From the NCBI GenBank assembly GCA_010356995.1, contig ML996710.1:30455-94454 (forward strand): a DNA stretch of 64,000 nt, given 5' to 3'. A program made the translations under genes and the position numbers. Positions within the stretch are counted from its first letter, which is position 1. Each line of letters begins with the position of its first letter. Below the pieces are notes generated by a model. It was given only the letters and a program-made list of their open reading frames with translations. It searched no databases and had not been told where the DNA came from. This DNA comes from Trichodelitschia bisporula. Its lineage: Eukaryota > Ascomycota > Dothideomycetes > Phaeotrichales > Phaeotrichaceae. Below are positions 21,975 through 33,195 of the stretch, in pieces.

Positions 21975-22537
21975 TATGATGGTGAGGCCGCCGGTGATTG
22001 AGGCGGTTGAGGAGTGATGAATGAGGGATGTTGTTGAGAGAGTGGTGTGAGATGTGGTTGAGGAGGTGATGAATTGGCGTGGTGGTTGGAAATGGTAAGT
22101 TGGGGAAATGGTGTGTGGGAAGTGGAAGGCTGAGGAGGTTGTCGAGGGATGGTGAAAAGAGGAGGTGGTGTGGAAAGTTGTGCATGTTGATACGCAAGTT
22201 TGTGGGCGACGACAGAGTTGGTGAATGGAAGACTGCCAAGGAGCGATATTCAAAGTTGAAGTAGAAGTCTTGGAGGTTTGTCATGTCTAGCCTGCTTTAA
22301 GCTAATAGCTATCGTGTCTTCGCACAGTTTGTGCTGCACGGCCGCCATATACTTAAGCATAGATGGCTGCCTCAGCCTTCTGATCTGTCATTTGATGAGA
22401 AAGTACCTACACAATCATAAGCACACTCTGAATCCCCACAGCCAGCTCACTAGAAAGTCCATCAGCATCTCGAGATCAAGAACGCGGACTCCCGTCTCCC
22501 TCCGCCGAACACAGCCTCCCTCCCACCTCCCACCCCC
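21975..22537. other. Upstream region of hypothetical gene
   Basis: 563 bp between two minus-strand genes. The part next to 21974 is GT-rich on the plus strand (a CA/CT-rich leader for the minus-strand gene). The rest shows nothing distinctive. Confidence 0.45.
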
Positions 22538-23326
22538 CTAAATCGCCGTCCACCCATTATCCGCCCCCACCAAACTCCCATTCACCGTCCCAACCCCGGG
22601 ACTCGCAAGCAGCACACACAACCGCGCAACCTCCTCCACCTTATTCCACGGCGTCTCAGTAGCAAACGTCTTCCCCACCAACGCCACCCCCTCCGCATGA
22701 TACTCCCTCTTCCGCCCCTCCCCCCCCATCCCCGTCTCCATAGCCCCAGGTAGCACCCCAACTGCCCGAATCCCTTTCGGCCCGTAAAAGGCCGCTGTGT
22801 TCCGCGTTAGGCCCACCAATGCGTGTTTACTCGCTGTGTACGCGGCGCCGGCGCGGTGCCCTCGGATCCCGGCGGCCGAGATTATGTTCACGATCACGCC
22901 GCGCGTGCCGTCGTCTCTGGCCTCCTGGGCGAGAAACTGGCGCACGCAGGCCTGGCTCGTCAAATACGGGCCGGTGACATTGACGAGCAGGTTCTTATCC
23001 CACATTTCGCGCGGGCAGTCCCCGACGGGGGCCATGGCGTCGTTGATGGCGGCATTGTTGATAAGGATGTCGATGCGGCCGTACTTGGTCACCGCTTGTT
23101 CAACTGCCGAGGCGACGTCGGTGTCGGAGGAGACGTCGCAGCGCAGGGTGAGGAGGGTGGGCGAGTCCACGGCATCAAGGGCCGCGGGGCAGGATTCCAG
23201 CGCGGAGGGGTTGACGTCTGCGATGATTACGTTGGCGCCTTCGGCGAGAAGGGCGCGGGAGATGGTTAGGCCGAGGCCGGAGGCGCCGCCGGTTACGATG
23301 GCGGTGTAGGAGGGGAGGAGGGGCAT
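22538..23326 (-). CDS. Short-chain dehydrogenase/reductase (SDR)
   Basis: A single-exon 262-residue classical SDR. The cofactor-binding motif TGGASGLG is at residues 12-19, Asp37 at the end of strand beta-2 (IIADVN) favours NAD(H), the NNAA structural motif starts at residue 90, and the catalytic Ser150, Tyr163 and Lys167 are in IISAAG and YTASK. The length is typical of the family. It reduces or oxidises an alcohol/ketone in the cytosol; the substrate is not deducible, though the sequence is of the FabG/gluconate-5-dehydrogenase-like type. The extended GMGGEGRKREYHAEGV loop replaces part of the usual substrate lid. No neighbouring gene suggests a pathway. Confidence 0.93.
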   Translation of the reverse strand: MPLLPSYTAIVTGGASGLGLTISRALLAEGANVIIADVNPSALESCPAALDAVDSPTLLTLRCDVSSDTDVASAVEQAVTKYGRIDILINNAAINDAMAPVGDCPREMWDKNLLVNVTGPYLTSQACVRQFLAQEARDDGTRGVIVNIISAAGIRGHRAGAAYTASKHALVGLTRNTAAFYGPKGIRAVGVLPGAMETGMGGEGRKREYHAEGVALVGKTFATETPWNKVEEVARLCVLLASPGVGTVNGSLVGADNGWTAI

Positions 23327-25421
23327 TGTGTTTTGAAGTGGGGGTGATGAACGGAATTTTGAGCTAGGGGATGCGTGCGGGGGAGGGATGTTTTATGCTA
23401 GTCAGGCTTCCGTGGAACGGGATGGGCGCAGGGATAGATTGGATGTGATGTACTAGGGACGGGTAACTTAATATACTTGCCGGGGGATAGGTCGCTTGCA
23501 TTAGGACTGCACATCTCGGGGGCGGATGATGGGGACTGAGGGGAAGGATTATAGTTGTGGTTCGGAACGAGGCTAACCGCTCCAGCTCTCACGGCCCCGC
23601 ACCGACAAGTCCCATCCCATGCAAGGCTGATCCACGTGACCTGCCGCGGAGCTCTCCACCACTCACTCCCCAACGGCGTATATCCTGAGGACCTACAAAA
23701 CACTCAGCTCCCCAGCGCCTCTGACAGGCGCTTCAAAACCACTGAGACTTACACATTTACACCTCATCGACTTTCAGTACCACATGCCCACCTCGAGCAC
23801 CGTGGAAACGGCCTCCCGATCGTCCCAACACCGCGAGCTTTAATGGCGCCCTCAGCGTGCCCCCGTCAAGTTTAAAATTCTTCAAGGAGCTCAACCCGCA
23901 ACCAGCAGTCATGCGGATTGCGCTGTCCGGCCTGGTGTCCGGCCTCCTTCGCGCCGGGCGTAGCAGGGCATGGATCTAGGTCGAGATAGATACTCCGCCG
24001 GGGACTCCATAAGCGGAGAGCAAAACGGAACAAACCTTCCAGCCAGCCCACCCAACCCCCACCACCCCCCCAAACCCCACCCTCCCCCTCAATCCCGATA
24101 CTCCGCTACCTCAATACCATCCCCCCCCGCCAGCCCCCGCGTTCAAAGCAGGGACATATCCCTCCAGCCGCATCATCCCCCGAATCCAACCCCACCGTTG
24201 AACGTAGTCCACGCGGCCAATGGAAACGTCCTTGCATAGCCGCGGTAAGGGCGGGGGGGGGTGTACGTCCCTGGGCTGACCTGGGGAGCTCGCAGGACGT
24301 ACCGAGTATCAGTTGGGGATGTCGGGGGTGGGAGTGGGGGCACGGCATACGCGGACTTGACATGCGGAGGGGGGTGGGGGGGGGGTTAAGCCTTCAGCCT
24401 CACTCTACGCCCTCACATCTTACTAGGACTAAACCAACGCCATCTCCGCACCGCGACCGCACACTCAGCCTAATCCACTCCTCAAACCCAACAGGCAACA
24501 CCACTCCGCCCACCCCGCTAAGCCAACATCAAGAACAGGTCAAAGCCTGCAGGCACGGGCGAGCCTCAACGGACGGCAGCCCAGAGCGGGGGTGAGATCC
24601 CGCGCCGCAGCTCTTAGCACCCGGTGCAGAGCATCCTGCCTAACTCAGCCTCTCGCCCACTCTCAAATGCAAAACGAGAAAGCACCTTCGGCTCGCCCGC
24701 CACCTACACAGGGTCGAGCTTCAATCCCGGTCCGCTTAGTGCTGTTCCTCGAGATTTAGTTTATATACTTCTGTCATCGCGTCATCGCGTCATCACGAAC
24801 GAACACCGCCCTCCGCATTGCGAACTGGCTCAAGACTGGGTTCAGCGAAAGGAGGCGGATGCTTAAGGCCGGTTCGAGGAGGGGAGAGGGGATTCGGACC
24901 TGCTATGTGACGCTGATGGGGAAGGGGGTGCTATGTGCGATTCGGTGGGAGAGGGCGAGAGCGAGGGTGAACTTGTGAGAGGGGGACAGCGAAGCGGATG
25001 GCGGGGGGTAGATGAGGCTGGAGGGGAGGATTGTAGAAGACTCGGTTTGCGGGAAGGGCGGTCTGAAATGGCCGAGGCTGGATGTGGTAGATGGATTGCA
25101 CGTTGGCTGTCAGAAACTTGACGGCACATGTTCTCGAAAAGAAGTGAGAAAGGCAAGGACTCAGAGCCAAAGTCCTAAAGTGAGTAAGGAATGAAGGGCA
25201 CTGCACAAGGGAAAGCAGCATAAAGAGGAAGGCATCTCAATGCCGCCAGCCCAAAGGCCACAAATGCATCACAACGCAATCACGTCAAAGGCATCAACAC
25301 TCAGAGATCCTCATTAGGATTAACGATTAAAAAAAAGGCCTCCCAACGCTTCAACCGCTCCGAGGACCACCCCAAACCATCATCACATATCCAAAAACCC
25401 CATCATGAGCCTGGAGAACAC
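23327..25421. other. Intergenic region, no supported gene
   Basis: 2.1 kb of C-rich sequence with homopolymer and CCCCACC-type tracts (24030-24130, 24250-24390). Open frames are short and proline-rich in every direction. No gene is supported. Confidence 0.55.
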
Positions 25422-27716
25422 TTAGTTCCAGCTCCCAAAGTCCTTTTGGCACCCAGTGCCACAGTACGCCTCAGTCTGTCCGCAGTACCCCCACTGGGAG
25501 CAGCAGAAGCCCTCGCCGCAGGTGAAGCCAGTGTTGCCACCGCAGATACCGACGGGGGAAATCTTGGCGCCCTTGCGGTCCTTGCCAGCGTGCTTCGGCT
25601 GCGTGTCATGCTTAGGCTTGGACTCGGCAGCACCAGTGGCGACGGGGACGGTGGTCGTGAGGACGGTGGTGACGGTAACGGTCTCGTAGACAACGGCGGG
25701 CTTATCCTCGCCCTTGTGCTCGCCCTTGCCCGCGCCGTGGCTGGGAGCACCAGTCGGCTGAGCGACGGGCTTGACGATTACGGTCGTCACGGTCGTAGTA
25801 ACGACCTTCTCGACAGGCTTGCCACCATGGGGCTTGCCGTTACCCTGTGCAGGCGCCGAAGCGACGGGCGCAGCAGTAACAGACGCAGCCGGGGAACCAT
25901 GCTCAGGCTTGCCCTCGCCCTTGCCGTTGCCATGCTCAGGCTTGCCGTTGCCAGCACCGCTGGAAGGAGCAGCAGCAGCAGACGAAGCTGGGGCAGCACC
26001 GTGGCCGGGCTTGTTGTCGCCGTGCTCGGGCTTGCCGTTGCCGTGGCCCTTGTCAGCACCAGCGGCGCCGGTGGCGGCGGGGAGGTCAGACTCGCAGGGG
26101 GAGGTGGAGGCGGCACCGGCACCGGCACCGTGGCCGGGATTGCCGTGGGCAGGAGCGGAAGCGACCGGGGCAGCAGAGACGGAGGCAGCGGGGGAGCCGT
26201 GGTTGGGCTTGCCGTTGCCAGCACCAACGGAAGGAGCAGCAGCAGACGAAGCAGGAGCGGCGCCGTGGTCGGGCTTGACGTTGCCATGGCCGTTGCCGTG
26301 AGCAGGCGCAGAGACGGAAGGAGCAGCGACAGACGAGGCAGGGGCCGCACCATTGCCATTGCCATGGCCGTGGCCAGCGGTAGCGGAGGCGACATCAGAC
26401 TCGCAAGGCGAGCTGGACGCAGCACCAGCGGGGAGAGACTGAGCGGGGTGCGACTGCACAGGGCGGCTGACGCCGGCACCGCCAGTAGGAGCGACAGCAG
26501 ACGAACCAGCAGGGTGAGACTGCGCAGGGCGGCTGATGCCGGCACCACCAGTCGGGGCGACAGCGGAACCAGTACCGGCAGCGGCGCTCGAGGCACGGCT
26601 CGACGGGTACGAGGCGGAGAAGGAGGACTGGCGCGCGGAGACGGAGTGGATGGAGCTGGCGGCGCCGCTGGCGGAGGCAGAGGCAGAGGCGCTGGCGGAG
26701 GCAGAGGCGCTGGCGGCCGAGGCGCTGGAGCGCGCGGAGACGGAGCCGATGCTGCTGGCGGCTGCGGAGCCGGAGGCGCTGGCAGAGACGCTGGCGGAGA
26801 CGCTGGAGGCGCGAACCGAGCTGGACGAGGCGCGGACCGAGCTGGACGAGGCGCGGACCGAGCTCGACGAGGCGCGAACCGAGCTGGAGGAGACGCGGAC
26901 CGAGCTCGACGAGGCGCGAACCGAGCTGGAGGAGACGCGGACCGAGCTCGACGAGGCGCGAACCGAGCTGGATGACGGGCGGATAGAGCTCGAGGACGAG
27001 GCAGCCACGTTACGGTACCAGTTAGCCTCCGGGTCGCCGAGGCACTGGCCGAGGGTCACAGCGCGGAGGTTCTTGGCCGCGATGGCACGGAGCATGGCAG
27101 GTACAAGAACCTGAGTGGTGGCGGTGTTGACATCGTGGGACAGGGAGAGGGTGCCGCCGGCATCGAGGCCCGCCTGGTACAGGTCGATGGAGGTCTGGAT
27201 GGCATCGGGGTATTCCCAGTCAAGGGTGTCGATGTCAGACATGATGATCTTATAGCCAAGCTTCTTGAGCACGGCGTCGTTGGCAGCGTTGTGGCTGAAG
27301 AACGGCGGGCGGAAGTAGGTCGGGATCTTGCCGATTATGGTCTGGAAGGCGGTCTCCAGCTGGGTGATCTCGGAGGTGAGTGCCGCCTCGTTCAAAGTGG
27401 CGATGTCCGGGTGCGACCAGGTGTGCGAGCCGACCTGGTGACCGTCGGCGATCATGCGCTGCACGGTGGCGACGCGGTCGTAGATGTAGTCGTAGTTCTG
27501 CCCGTTGAGGAAGAAGGTCGCCTTGGCGCCGGCGGCAGCCAGGGTGTCGAGCAGACCATCGGTCAGGGCGGACGGGCCATCGTCAAAGGTGATGGCCACG
27601 GTGTTGGGGACCGTGCACTTGGTGATGACAGTGCCGGCGGCGATGTCGCGGCGGGTAGGGGAGGCAAGGGCCAGGCCCGAAAGCAGTGAAACGAGAGCGA
27701 CAGACTTGATACCCAT
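25422..27716 (-). CDS. Chitin deacetylase with long linker and C-terminal CBM18
   Basis: A 764-residue secreted enzyme that removes acetyl groups from chitin, modelling the cell wall or hiding it from plant chitinases. Signal peptide MGIKSVALVSLLSGLALAS; polysaccharide deacetylase (CE4) domain at residues 33-225 with all five motifs: TFDDGP (43-48, Asp45 and Asp46), HTWSH (His98/His102, metal ligands), RPPFF (136-140), DTLDWEY and LSHD (His194). Then comes a Ser-rich segment of VRASSSS heptads (238-330) and about 370 residues of Ala/Pro/Gly/His low complexity. The C-terminus is a type 1 chitin-binding module with eight Cys (CGGNTGFTCGEGFCCSQWGY...). The start is placed at the signal peptide; the frame runs 80 codons further upstream without protein-like character. 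The linker, about half the protein, is unusually long. The whole chain may be wall-attached. Confidence 0.93.
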   Translation of the reverse strand: MGIKSVALVSLLSGLALASPTRRDIAAGTVITKCTVPNTVAITFDDGPSALTDGLLDTLAAAGAKATFFLNGQNYDYIYDRVATVQRMIADGHQVGSHTWSHPDIATLNEAALTSEITQLETAFQTIIGKIPTYFRPPFFSHNAANDAVLKKLGYKIIMSDIDTLDWEYPDAIQTSIDLYQAGLDAGGTLSLSHDVNTATTQVLVPAMLRAIAAKNLRAVTLGQCLGDPEANWYRNVAASSSSSIRPSSSSVRASSSSVRVSSSSVRASSSSVRVSSSSVRASSSSVRASSSSVRASSSSVRASSVSASVSASASGSAAASSIGSVSARSSASAASASASASASASASASGAASSIHSVSARQSSFSASYPSSRASSAAAGTGSAVAPTGGAGISRPAQSHPAGSSAVAPTGGAGVSRPVQSHPAQSLPAGAASSSPCESDVASATAGHGHGNGNGAAPASSVAAPSVSAPAHGNGHGNVKPDHGAAPASSAAAPSVGAGNGKPNHGSPAASVSAAPVASAPAHGNPGHGAGAGAASTSPCESDLPAATGAAGADKGHGNGKPEHGDNKPGHGAAPASSAAAAPSSGAGNGKPEHGNGKGEGKPEHGSPAASVTAAPVASAPAQGNGKPHGGKPVEKVVTTTVTTVIVKPVAQPTGAPSHGAGKGEHKGEDKPAVVYETVTVTTVLTTTVPVATGAAESKPKHDTQPKHAGKDRKGAKISPVGICGGNTGFTCGEGFCCSQWGYCGQTEAYCGTGCQKDFGSWN
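26797..27000. repeat. 21 bp tandem repeat in the chitin deacetylase linker
   Basis: About ten units of 21 bp encoding the heptad V-R-A/V-S-S-S-S on the minus strand. Units are near-identical, so copy number is likely variable between strains and the assembly may have collapsed or expanded it. Confidence 0.85.
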
Positions 27717-30329
27717 TGCGAAAGAGTGACGAGGGTTGGAAAGTGAGTGACTGAAGATGAACTTGCCGATGGGACAAAGGGCAGGCGCGACATACTTATT
27801 ATGCGAGGAAATGAGGGCGCCGAGCGGACTAGCCGCTAGTTCCAAGGGGTGAAGGGGGTTCACGGCAGGGTCATCCGTAAGTCGGTCAGCATGGAGCCCG
27901 GGGTGGCAAGCGCTACCAATCTTTTCGCGATGCCGAAGCCGCATGCAGAAGACCATGCTTTACGCCATGTGGGTTCTTTGTGCTGTACTCCGCGTGCGTC
28001 CTGGCTCGCCCCCATGTCGTCGTATCCAGCTGCTGCCTCACAAAGGAGCCGAATTTCCATGCCCAAGAAGGGGATCGACGACAACAGCATGACTCCGCGA
28101 AGACGCTACATACACTATCGTGGACCGGCGCCTTGGCCTGCAGTTCGACGCGAAGACGGTGCCTCTCGTCTTTTCGCATCGTCCATGGTAGGGCGCAGGT
28201 TGCTCCCAAAAAAAGATGCGCCCCACCCAGCGTGTGGTTTTGCGCTTACTGCCAACGTGCCATTGAGTCGGAAGTGAAGACGATTGAACGAGGTGGTCAA
28301 GCGGAAGAGAGTCGAGCAAGTCCGAATTAGGTCATTGGTGGTTGGGATACCACGGCTCACATGATTTGCGCGCGTCGTTGCCGAGGGATGCGCCAAGTGG
28401 CGGGTGAAATGGCGTTCCTGCGTTAGCGGGCGTACGGGAAGGAGCAAAGAATGACGCGAGTGGAGGTTGGCTGGAAAACGTCTTTTCCAGTCCCTCGGCC
28501 ACTGTTTACCATCGCCTTCGCTGCCACGCTGTCGAGTCCATTTTTGCCGTACTCTCTTCCGGTTGCTCAGGGGCGCAAGGTTTCCGCGGGTTCATGGAGA
28601 GCCAAGGCGCCATCGGCCCTTTACCCCCAAAGCGCACAAGGCAGGGGAAGATGCAATTTTCGCCAGTCGCGCAGTGCCCGTAGTCCGGTAGTCTAACCGC
28701 CTAGCTGCGAGTCCGGTTCCTTGGAGCGGAGACTTGGAGTCGAGAGAGTGGAGCCGTGCCGTCCATCACGGCGAGCAGCAAACTTCGCTATGATGCGTAT
28801 TTCGGGCAGAGCGGCACACTAAACGCGAATAGTCGCGTTTCGCAGGGTGGCATCGCCTTAGTTGTGGCCATTTTTGTCCTTTGGTTCCATGATGTTCCCT
28901 GCTTTTGGCCCTACCCGTGGCCCGACTCCAAATTCTCCCCACTCTTTTGTGATGCTATCGCTGGTTCGCGTGTTGTGTGTGGCCGGTGAGGGAGACGTCG
29001 GGGTTGCATCGCGTGGAAAGGGGAAAGGTTGGGGTGCGGTGTCGGCGGATATCTTTTGTCCGTGGGGCCGGAGGGTCGTGTAGGCTGGCTGCTCGCGAGT
29101 CTGGCGTCTTGGTGGTGAGCATGCGCTGGCTTCACGACGGGCACTTACCTTGTGTCTCTCAAATGAAAGCGACGACCGATGATGCGGGCGATGAGTGGGT
29201 TGCAGTTTGTAGATGATTGGGACGTCGTCGTTTGAGGTCCTTGTGGAGAGCTGAACACGAATCCGCCAAGCGATCTGTGCCACATTCAGCCGCACGCGGG
29301 TGATGGGCAACGGGGCGCATCGCGGGCTGACGTTGAGGGGCTGAATCTGAGATTCTGAGATGCAGTGCGGGGTTGATGGACCTCCTGGAGATTCTCAGCG
29401 TGAACGCCATGTGGTCTGCGATGAACCATATGTCGCATTCTAGATGAAACACCAGTCTCGTAGCTGCAGATCTGAGGATCTGCCTCGTTAATTGGATCCT
29501 GGGCCGTGCAGTCGATGGGAGTAAGGCTCGTACACAGACACAGTATCTGTGTAAACCGAAGATTGAAGTAGAAGACGAGGAGAGGAGAGGAGAGGAAGAG
29601 ACTCGGAGACTCACGATACCTGAATACACCATGTCAAGTATCCTCCTTTCCTCCTTTTTTCTACCATGCGCTCGTTACATCATGACCCTGAGTATGCGCC
29701 TTCCTGACATATCAATGCTCCTTCCATAACCACATCAGCAGTGCCAATCGATGCCTTTGTTTGGTGATGGTTGCCGTTTGAAGTTGTGCACGCCAATGCC
29801 GTTCATGTTGTGAATATCGTGCAGGCTGGCATACAAACATGATACAAAGATGCGCAAGGCAAAGCTTTATCTAGAGAATCAAGTTTGAAGCAAGTAAACC
29901 GTGGTGGTGGACATAGAGCATTTTTAATACCTTTATGTTGACCATCGGTTAAAGTTAAAATGGCCCATCGTGAGCATACGCGTCCAGTGGATCCTCAAAC
30001 CACACCAACGTCCATCTCACAAGATACGGGAAAAATACAGTCACTATAAGAATCAATCGAGAGCGAACTTAATTCCATGCATCATTTGTCAACCGGGATA
30101 TCTACAAAGAACCCAAAACGCCAGCACCGTTGCTCATCCCTAAACGCCATGCGGCCAACGTTTTTACAGCCCATTCCAACGCTCAAATATGACACCCGCG
30201 AGTTATACCGACAGTCGATAAACAGCCCATTGGATAAGGCCTGATGCTCTCAAAAGAGCAAGCCTGAGAGCCAGTATCGTCACTCCCATCAAACGCCAAC
30301 AGAAGGTATCATGAGTACAAAAACAAATC
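27717..30329. other. Intergenic region, no supported gene
   Basis: 2.6 kb. The first 200 bp hold the chitin deacetylase promoter and leader. The rest shows only short frames on both strands. The part at 29560-29720 (polypurine then TCAAGTATCCTCC) resembles segments near 15.0 and 35.05 kb. Confidence 0.55.
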
Positions 30330-30369
30330 TCAGTCACCCTGTCGCGCCATCTTGCGTCTCGGCACCCAG

Positions 30370-30403
<34 letters not shown>

Positions 30404-31334
30404 CAGCCGCCTCCGTGCTGCTGCTCAGCACCGGAGTCTCAGACCGCTTGCGCTTCGGAAAGGGACGCGGAGCCAGCGGTCGCGGCTCACGCTTCTCAGC
30501 GTAGCGCTTCTCAGCCTGCGCAAGCAGCGAGTCCAACTCTGCGTGTGTGATCGAGATGGTCGGAATATCATCGACGCCGTCCAACGCCCCGAGCGGACAA
30601 AAGTCGACGAGAGATAGAACGAGCACACCGTCTGGGACTGATGCAGGGCCCTGGCGAAATGCCACATCCTTTACTGCTGTACTGCATACCCCGATTTCTT
30701 TACCATCTTTCTCCCCCACGGCGTAGCGGTACAGCGAGTATACAGCACGCGGACCGGTGGTTGACGGCCGGTATTCAATATCGACCGTAAGTACGGTGCG
30801 TATGTGGCCCTCCGACAGTTCCATATATTCATGAGCAAGGATGGGAAGAGCAGCCCTCTTGGTCGAGTATCCGATCTCGATGACGAATGGCGGAAACACG
30901 GTATTGTCGAAGCCGAACGCTGAGTCGGGAGACTTAAGTACGCCGTCGCCCAAGTAGATGTCGGAGGTACAATCTAAGTCGATGTTCGCAACTGCAGCAT
31001 TGATCTTGTCATCACCCGTGAGAGCTTTGATGCGCCCGTGAATTGTCCGCGTCAACTTGAACGCAAAGAGGTCGTGCAGCGCCGTAGGCATACGAACCGT
31101 TAGGCAGGCGTCAGTGGGAGAATAGTCGAAGCGCGTTTTGAGCGCGAGGCCACGGAGGGCATGCTCGAAGCCAGCGAACTCGGCGGGTGTGAGGGGGAAG
31201 CTAGTCCACGGCGCGCGGGCGTGGTCGATGTGTGAGAGGATGGCCTGGGCGCGGGGAGGCGGGGATGGCGAGCGAGAGGAGGGTGCGCTCTCGGGCGGCG
31301 TAAGGGTGCGAATCTTGCCTAGCGAGGAGGTCAT
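30330..31334 (-). CDS. Fungal PD-(D/E)XK nuclease-like protein with poly-Asp tail
   Basis: A 334-residue single-exon protein. The Pro/Ser-rich N-terminus is followed by a core with SPDSAFGF...PPFVIEIGYSTKR, then LAHEYMELSEGHIRTVLTVDIEYR. This arrangement (PD, then E-x-G/S-Y-S-x-K, then a basic VxxxDIEY strand) is typical of a PD-(D/E)XK-like domain found in many lineage-expanded fungal proteins of unknown role, distantly related to Uma2-type nucleases. Whether it cuts DNA is unproven. The C-terminus is basic (KRYAEKREPRPLAPRPFPKRKR, a possible nuclear localisation signal) and then carries a run of about 11 Asp encoded by a (CAT)n trinucleotide repeat (plus-strand reading). The gene stands alone between two large intergenic gaps. 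Confidence 0.75.
30370..30402. repeat. (ATC)n trinucleotide microsatellite in coding sequence
   Basis: An almost pure run of about ten TCA/ATC units that encodes the poly-Asp tail of the minus-strand PD-(D/E)XK-like protein. Length variation would change the acidic tail without a frameshift. Confidence 0.9.
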
Positions 31335-33195
31335 GTCGGAGAGCGGCGCATGGCTGGGGCAGCGAGAGTGCTGGCGGAGGGGATGGAGATGATGCTGTTC
31401 GAGAGTTGGTGATGGTCGGCATTGTCGGCGTCATGGTGTTGAGGGAGTCGGGATGGAATATGTATTTATCCGAAGCATCGCGTTGACAAGTTGTGTGGCA
31501 TGAGTGCGGAACAAAACAAGCATGATTCGTGCTAACACCCGCGAGACCCGCGCTCTTCAGTTCAAGGACTGGTCAAAAAAGTGATGTCCATCCGTCTCAG
31601 CAAAACGTGGGGGAGGAGGGTGACATCACTTTTTCGACTAACCTTCGGTACCTTCGAGTGACAGGCGCTCCTGCTGGCAGCAAGAAGCGCATACGCCAGG
31701 CGCCAGACGCCCAAGGGCTACACGAAAAAGTCGTGGCCGTCCTCGCGCACAAAAGCCGCATGCAGGACTGCCACGATTTTCCCCATAGCCCTTGGCCCAT
31801 TCTCCTACGCAGCCGTGACAGCTCAGCAGTCGCGATCCGGCAGAGGAGCAGGCGCGACCCATTCACGAGAAGGACGTCACAGACCCCGCCTCGCACTTGC
31901 CTGCCCGTCTTCGCGATGCTTTCCTCTGGCTTCAAGGGCGCCAGTAACTCGACGTGCACTCGACCACCTCTTTTCTCCCACCATCAGGCAATATCTACGT
32001 GAATGCCGCTTCTAACTCATGACGGACACGCAGTCTGCTTTGCTACATGACCCCGCTGCTACCCGAACGGTCTGCAGCACTGGCTTGCCGCGTTTCTAGC
32101 CGTGTTCGTGTTCGGGTCCCTTTCGTGATGTTAGTGTTCTCCGGCCCGTCGCAGGCGGCGTCGGTCGCGCAAAACTGTTTAGCTTTCCGCTTCAACCAGC
32201 TACCGCATGCTTTCTCTGACGCTCCGCTTCATCTACTACGTATTTTCTCATGCTGCTCGGCAGCACGGGATTGACATTGACGATAACACTACCAGCAAAG
32301 TTACCAACATCTTCCACATGCTTTTCTCTGACGACGCGTCTCTCTGCTCAAGGCTCCAAGCTTGTGTCTTCCGCTTGCACTCGCGACCGCTGTGCCATCA
32401 GAGGAACAATATGGTACCGAAGCCGTGGTGGAACACGGGGCATCACAGTTTCTTTCCGACGGCGGGATATCTCAGCGATGCTTCAAGGGCCTGTCGTAGA
32501 ATTCGCTGCTGCCTCTGCTTGCTAAACATGCTCATGAATCCTGCAACCTTTTTCGCCATCAACTTTGCCTACTTGGTTCAAGCGGCCGGCCGTGTTATCC
32601 CGTGCTAACTTAACGAGGGCAATTCGAGCGCTTTGCGAGGGTGACCTGAAGGACGTTCGGCCTGACTCGGGGATGAAATGAAGATATTAAAGCCTGAATC
32701 TCATTTCATAAGAATGACGGACGGCTAGCGTCACTTCTGCTGGACATTCGCCCACAGTACGGATGTATGGCCGTGGCTCGCTGCAAATGTTCCGAATGTG
32801 CCGACTTTGCCAGCTTGATGGGGAGGGAGGGCGTGCGTGTCAAGCCTATGATGGGGTCGCGATGGTGAGTGAGAAAAGATGTGGCACGGTTAAAGTCCAT
32901 TCAAGCGTTGAATGCTGTTGGAAGGGGCCAGAAGGATCAGATTGGTAATTACGGAGTTCGAGTGTGTTACAGTTCTTTCTGTTTGCGCAAGCATATCCGC
33001 CACTCTTTATGTATATATATCAGCAGATAGTTAGGTTGCAGGAAATTGACCAACTCATCGCAGTACTCCAAGACCCTAAAGTTACAACAGCCGTCACCAT
33101 CCAAATAGGGGCACGTCACCTTCCATGTATTCCAGGGCTAGGTGTCCTCAAATCAGACAACTCGGCCGCGGTTTCCACGCTAACGATACGGTAGG
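31335..33195. other. Intergenic region with an inverted repeat, no supported gene
   Basis: 1.9 kb. Short frames only. A 17 bp inverted repeat sits at 31572-31588 and 31622-31638. Segments around 32150-32350 repeat a CATGCTTTTCTCTGACG-type word twice. No domain was recognised in the longest frame (31529-32002). Confidence 0.5.
31572..31638. repeat. 17 bp inverted repeat, 33 bp loop
   Basis: GTCAAAAAAGTGATGTC at 31572-31588 is answered by GACATCACTTTTTCGAC at 31622-31638, with one mismatch. It could fold into a hairpin in RNA or be the remnant of a small inverted-repeat element. No gene end lies close by that would make it an obvious terminator. Confidence 0.7.

Noticed and set aside
25446-26975. 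509-codon plus-strand frame opposite the chitin deacetylase linker
   Set aside because: The antisense of Ser/Ala/Gly repeats yields Gly/Arg/Ala low complexity in every frame. No domain, and the sense strand has a signal peptide, a catalytic domain and a CBM18.
31529-32002. 157-codon plus-strand frame
   Set aside because: Arg/Ser-rich composition without domain or paralogue, with a minus-strand frame of similar length on top of it; not enough for a gene.
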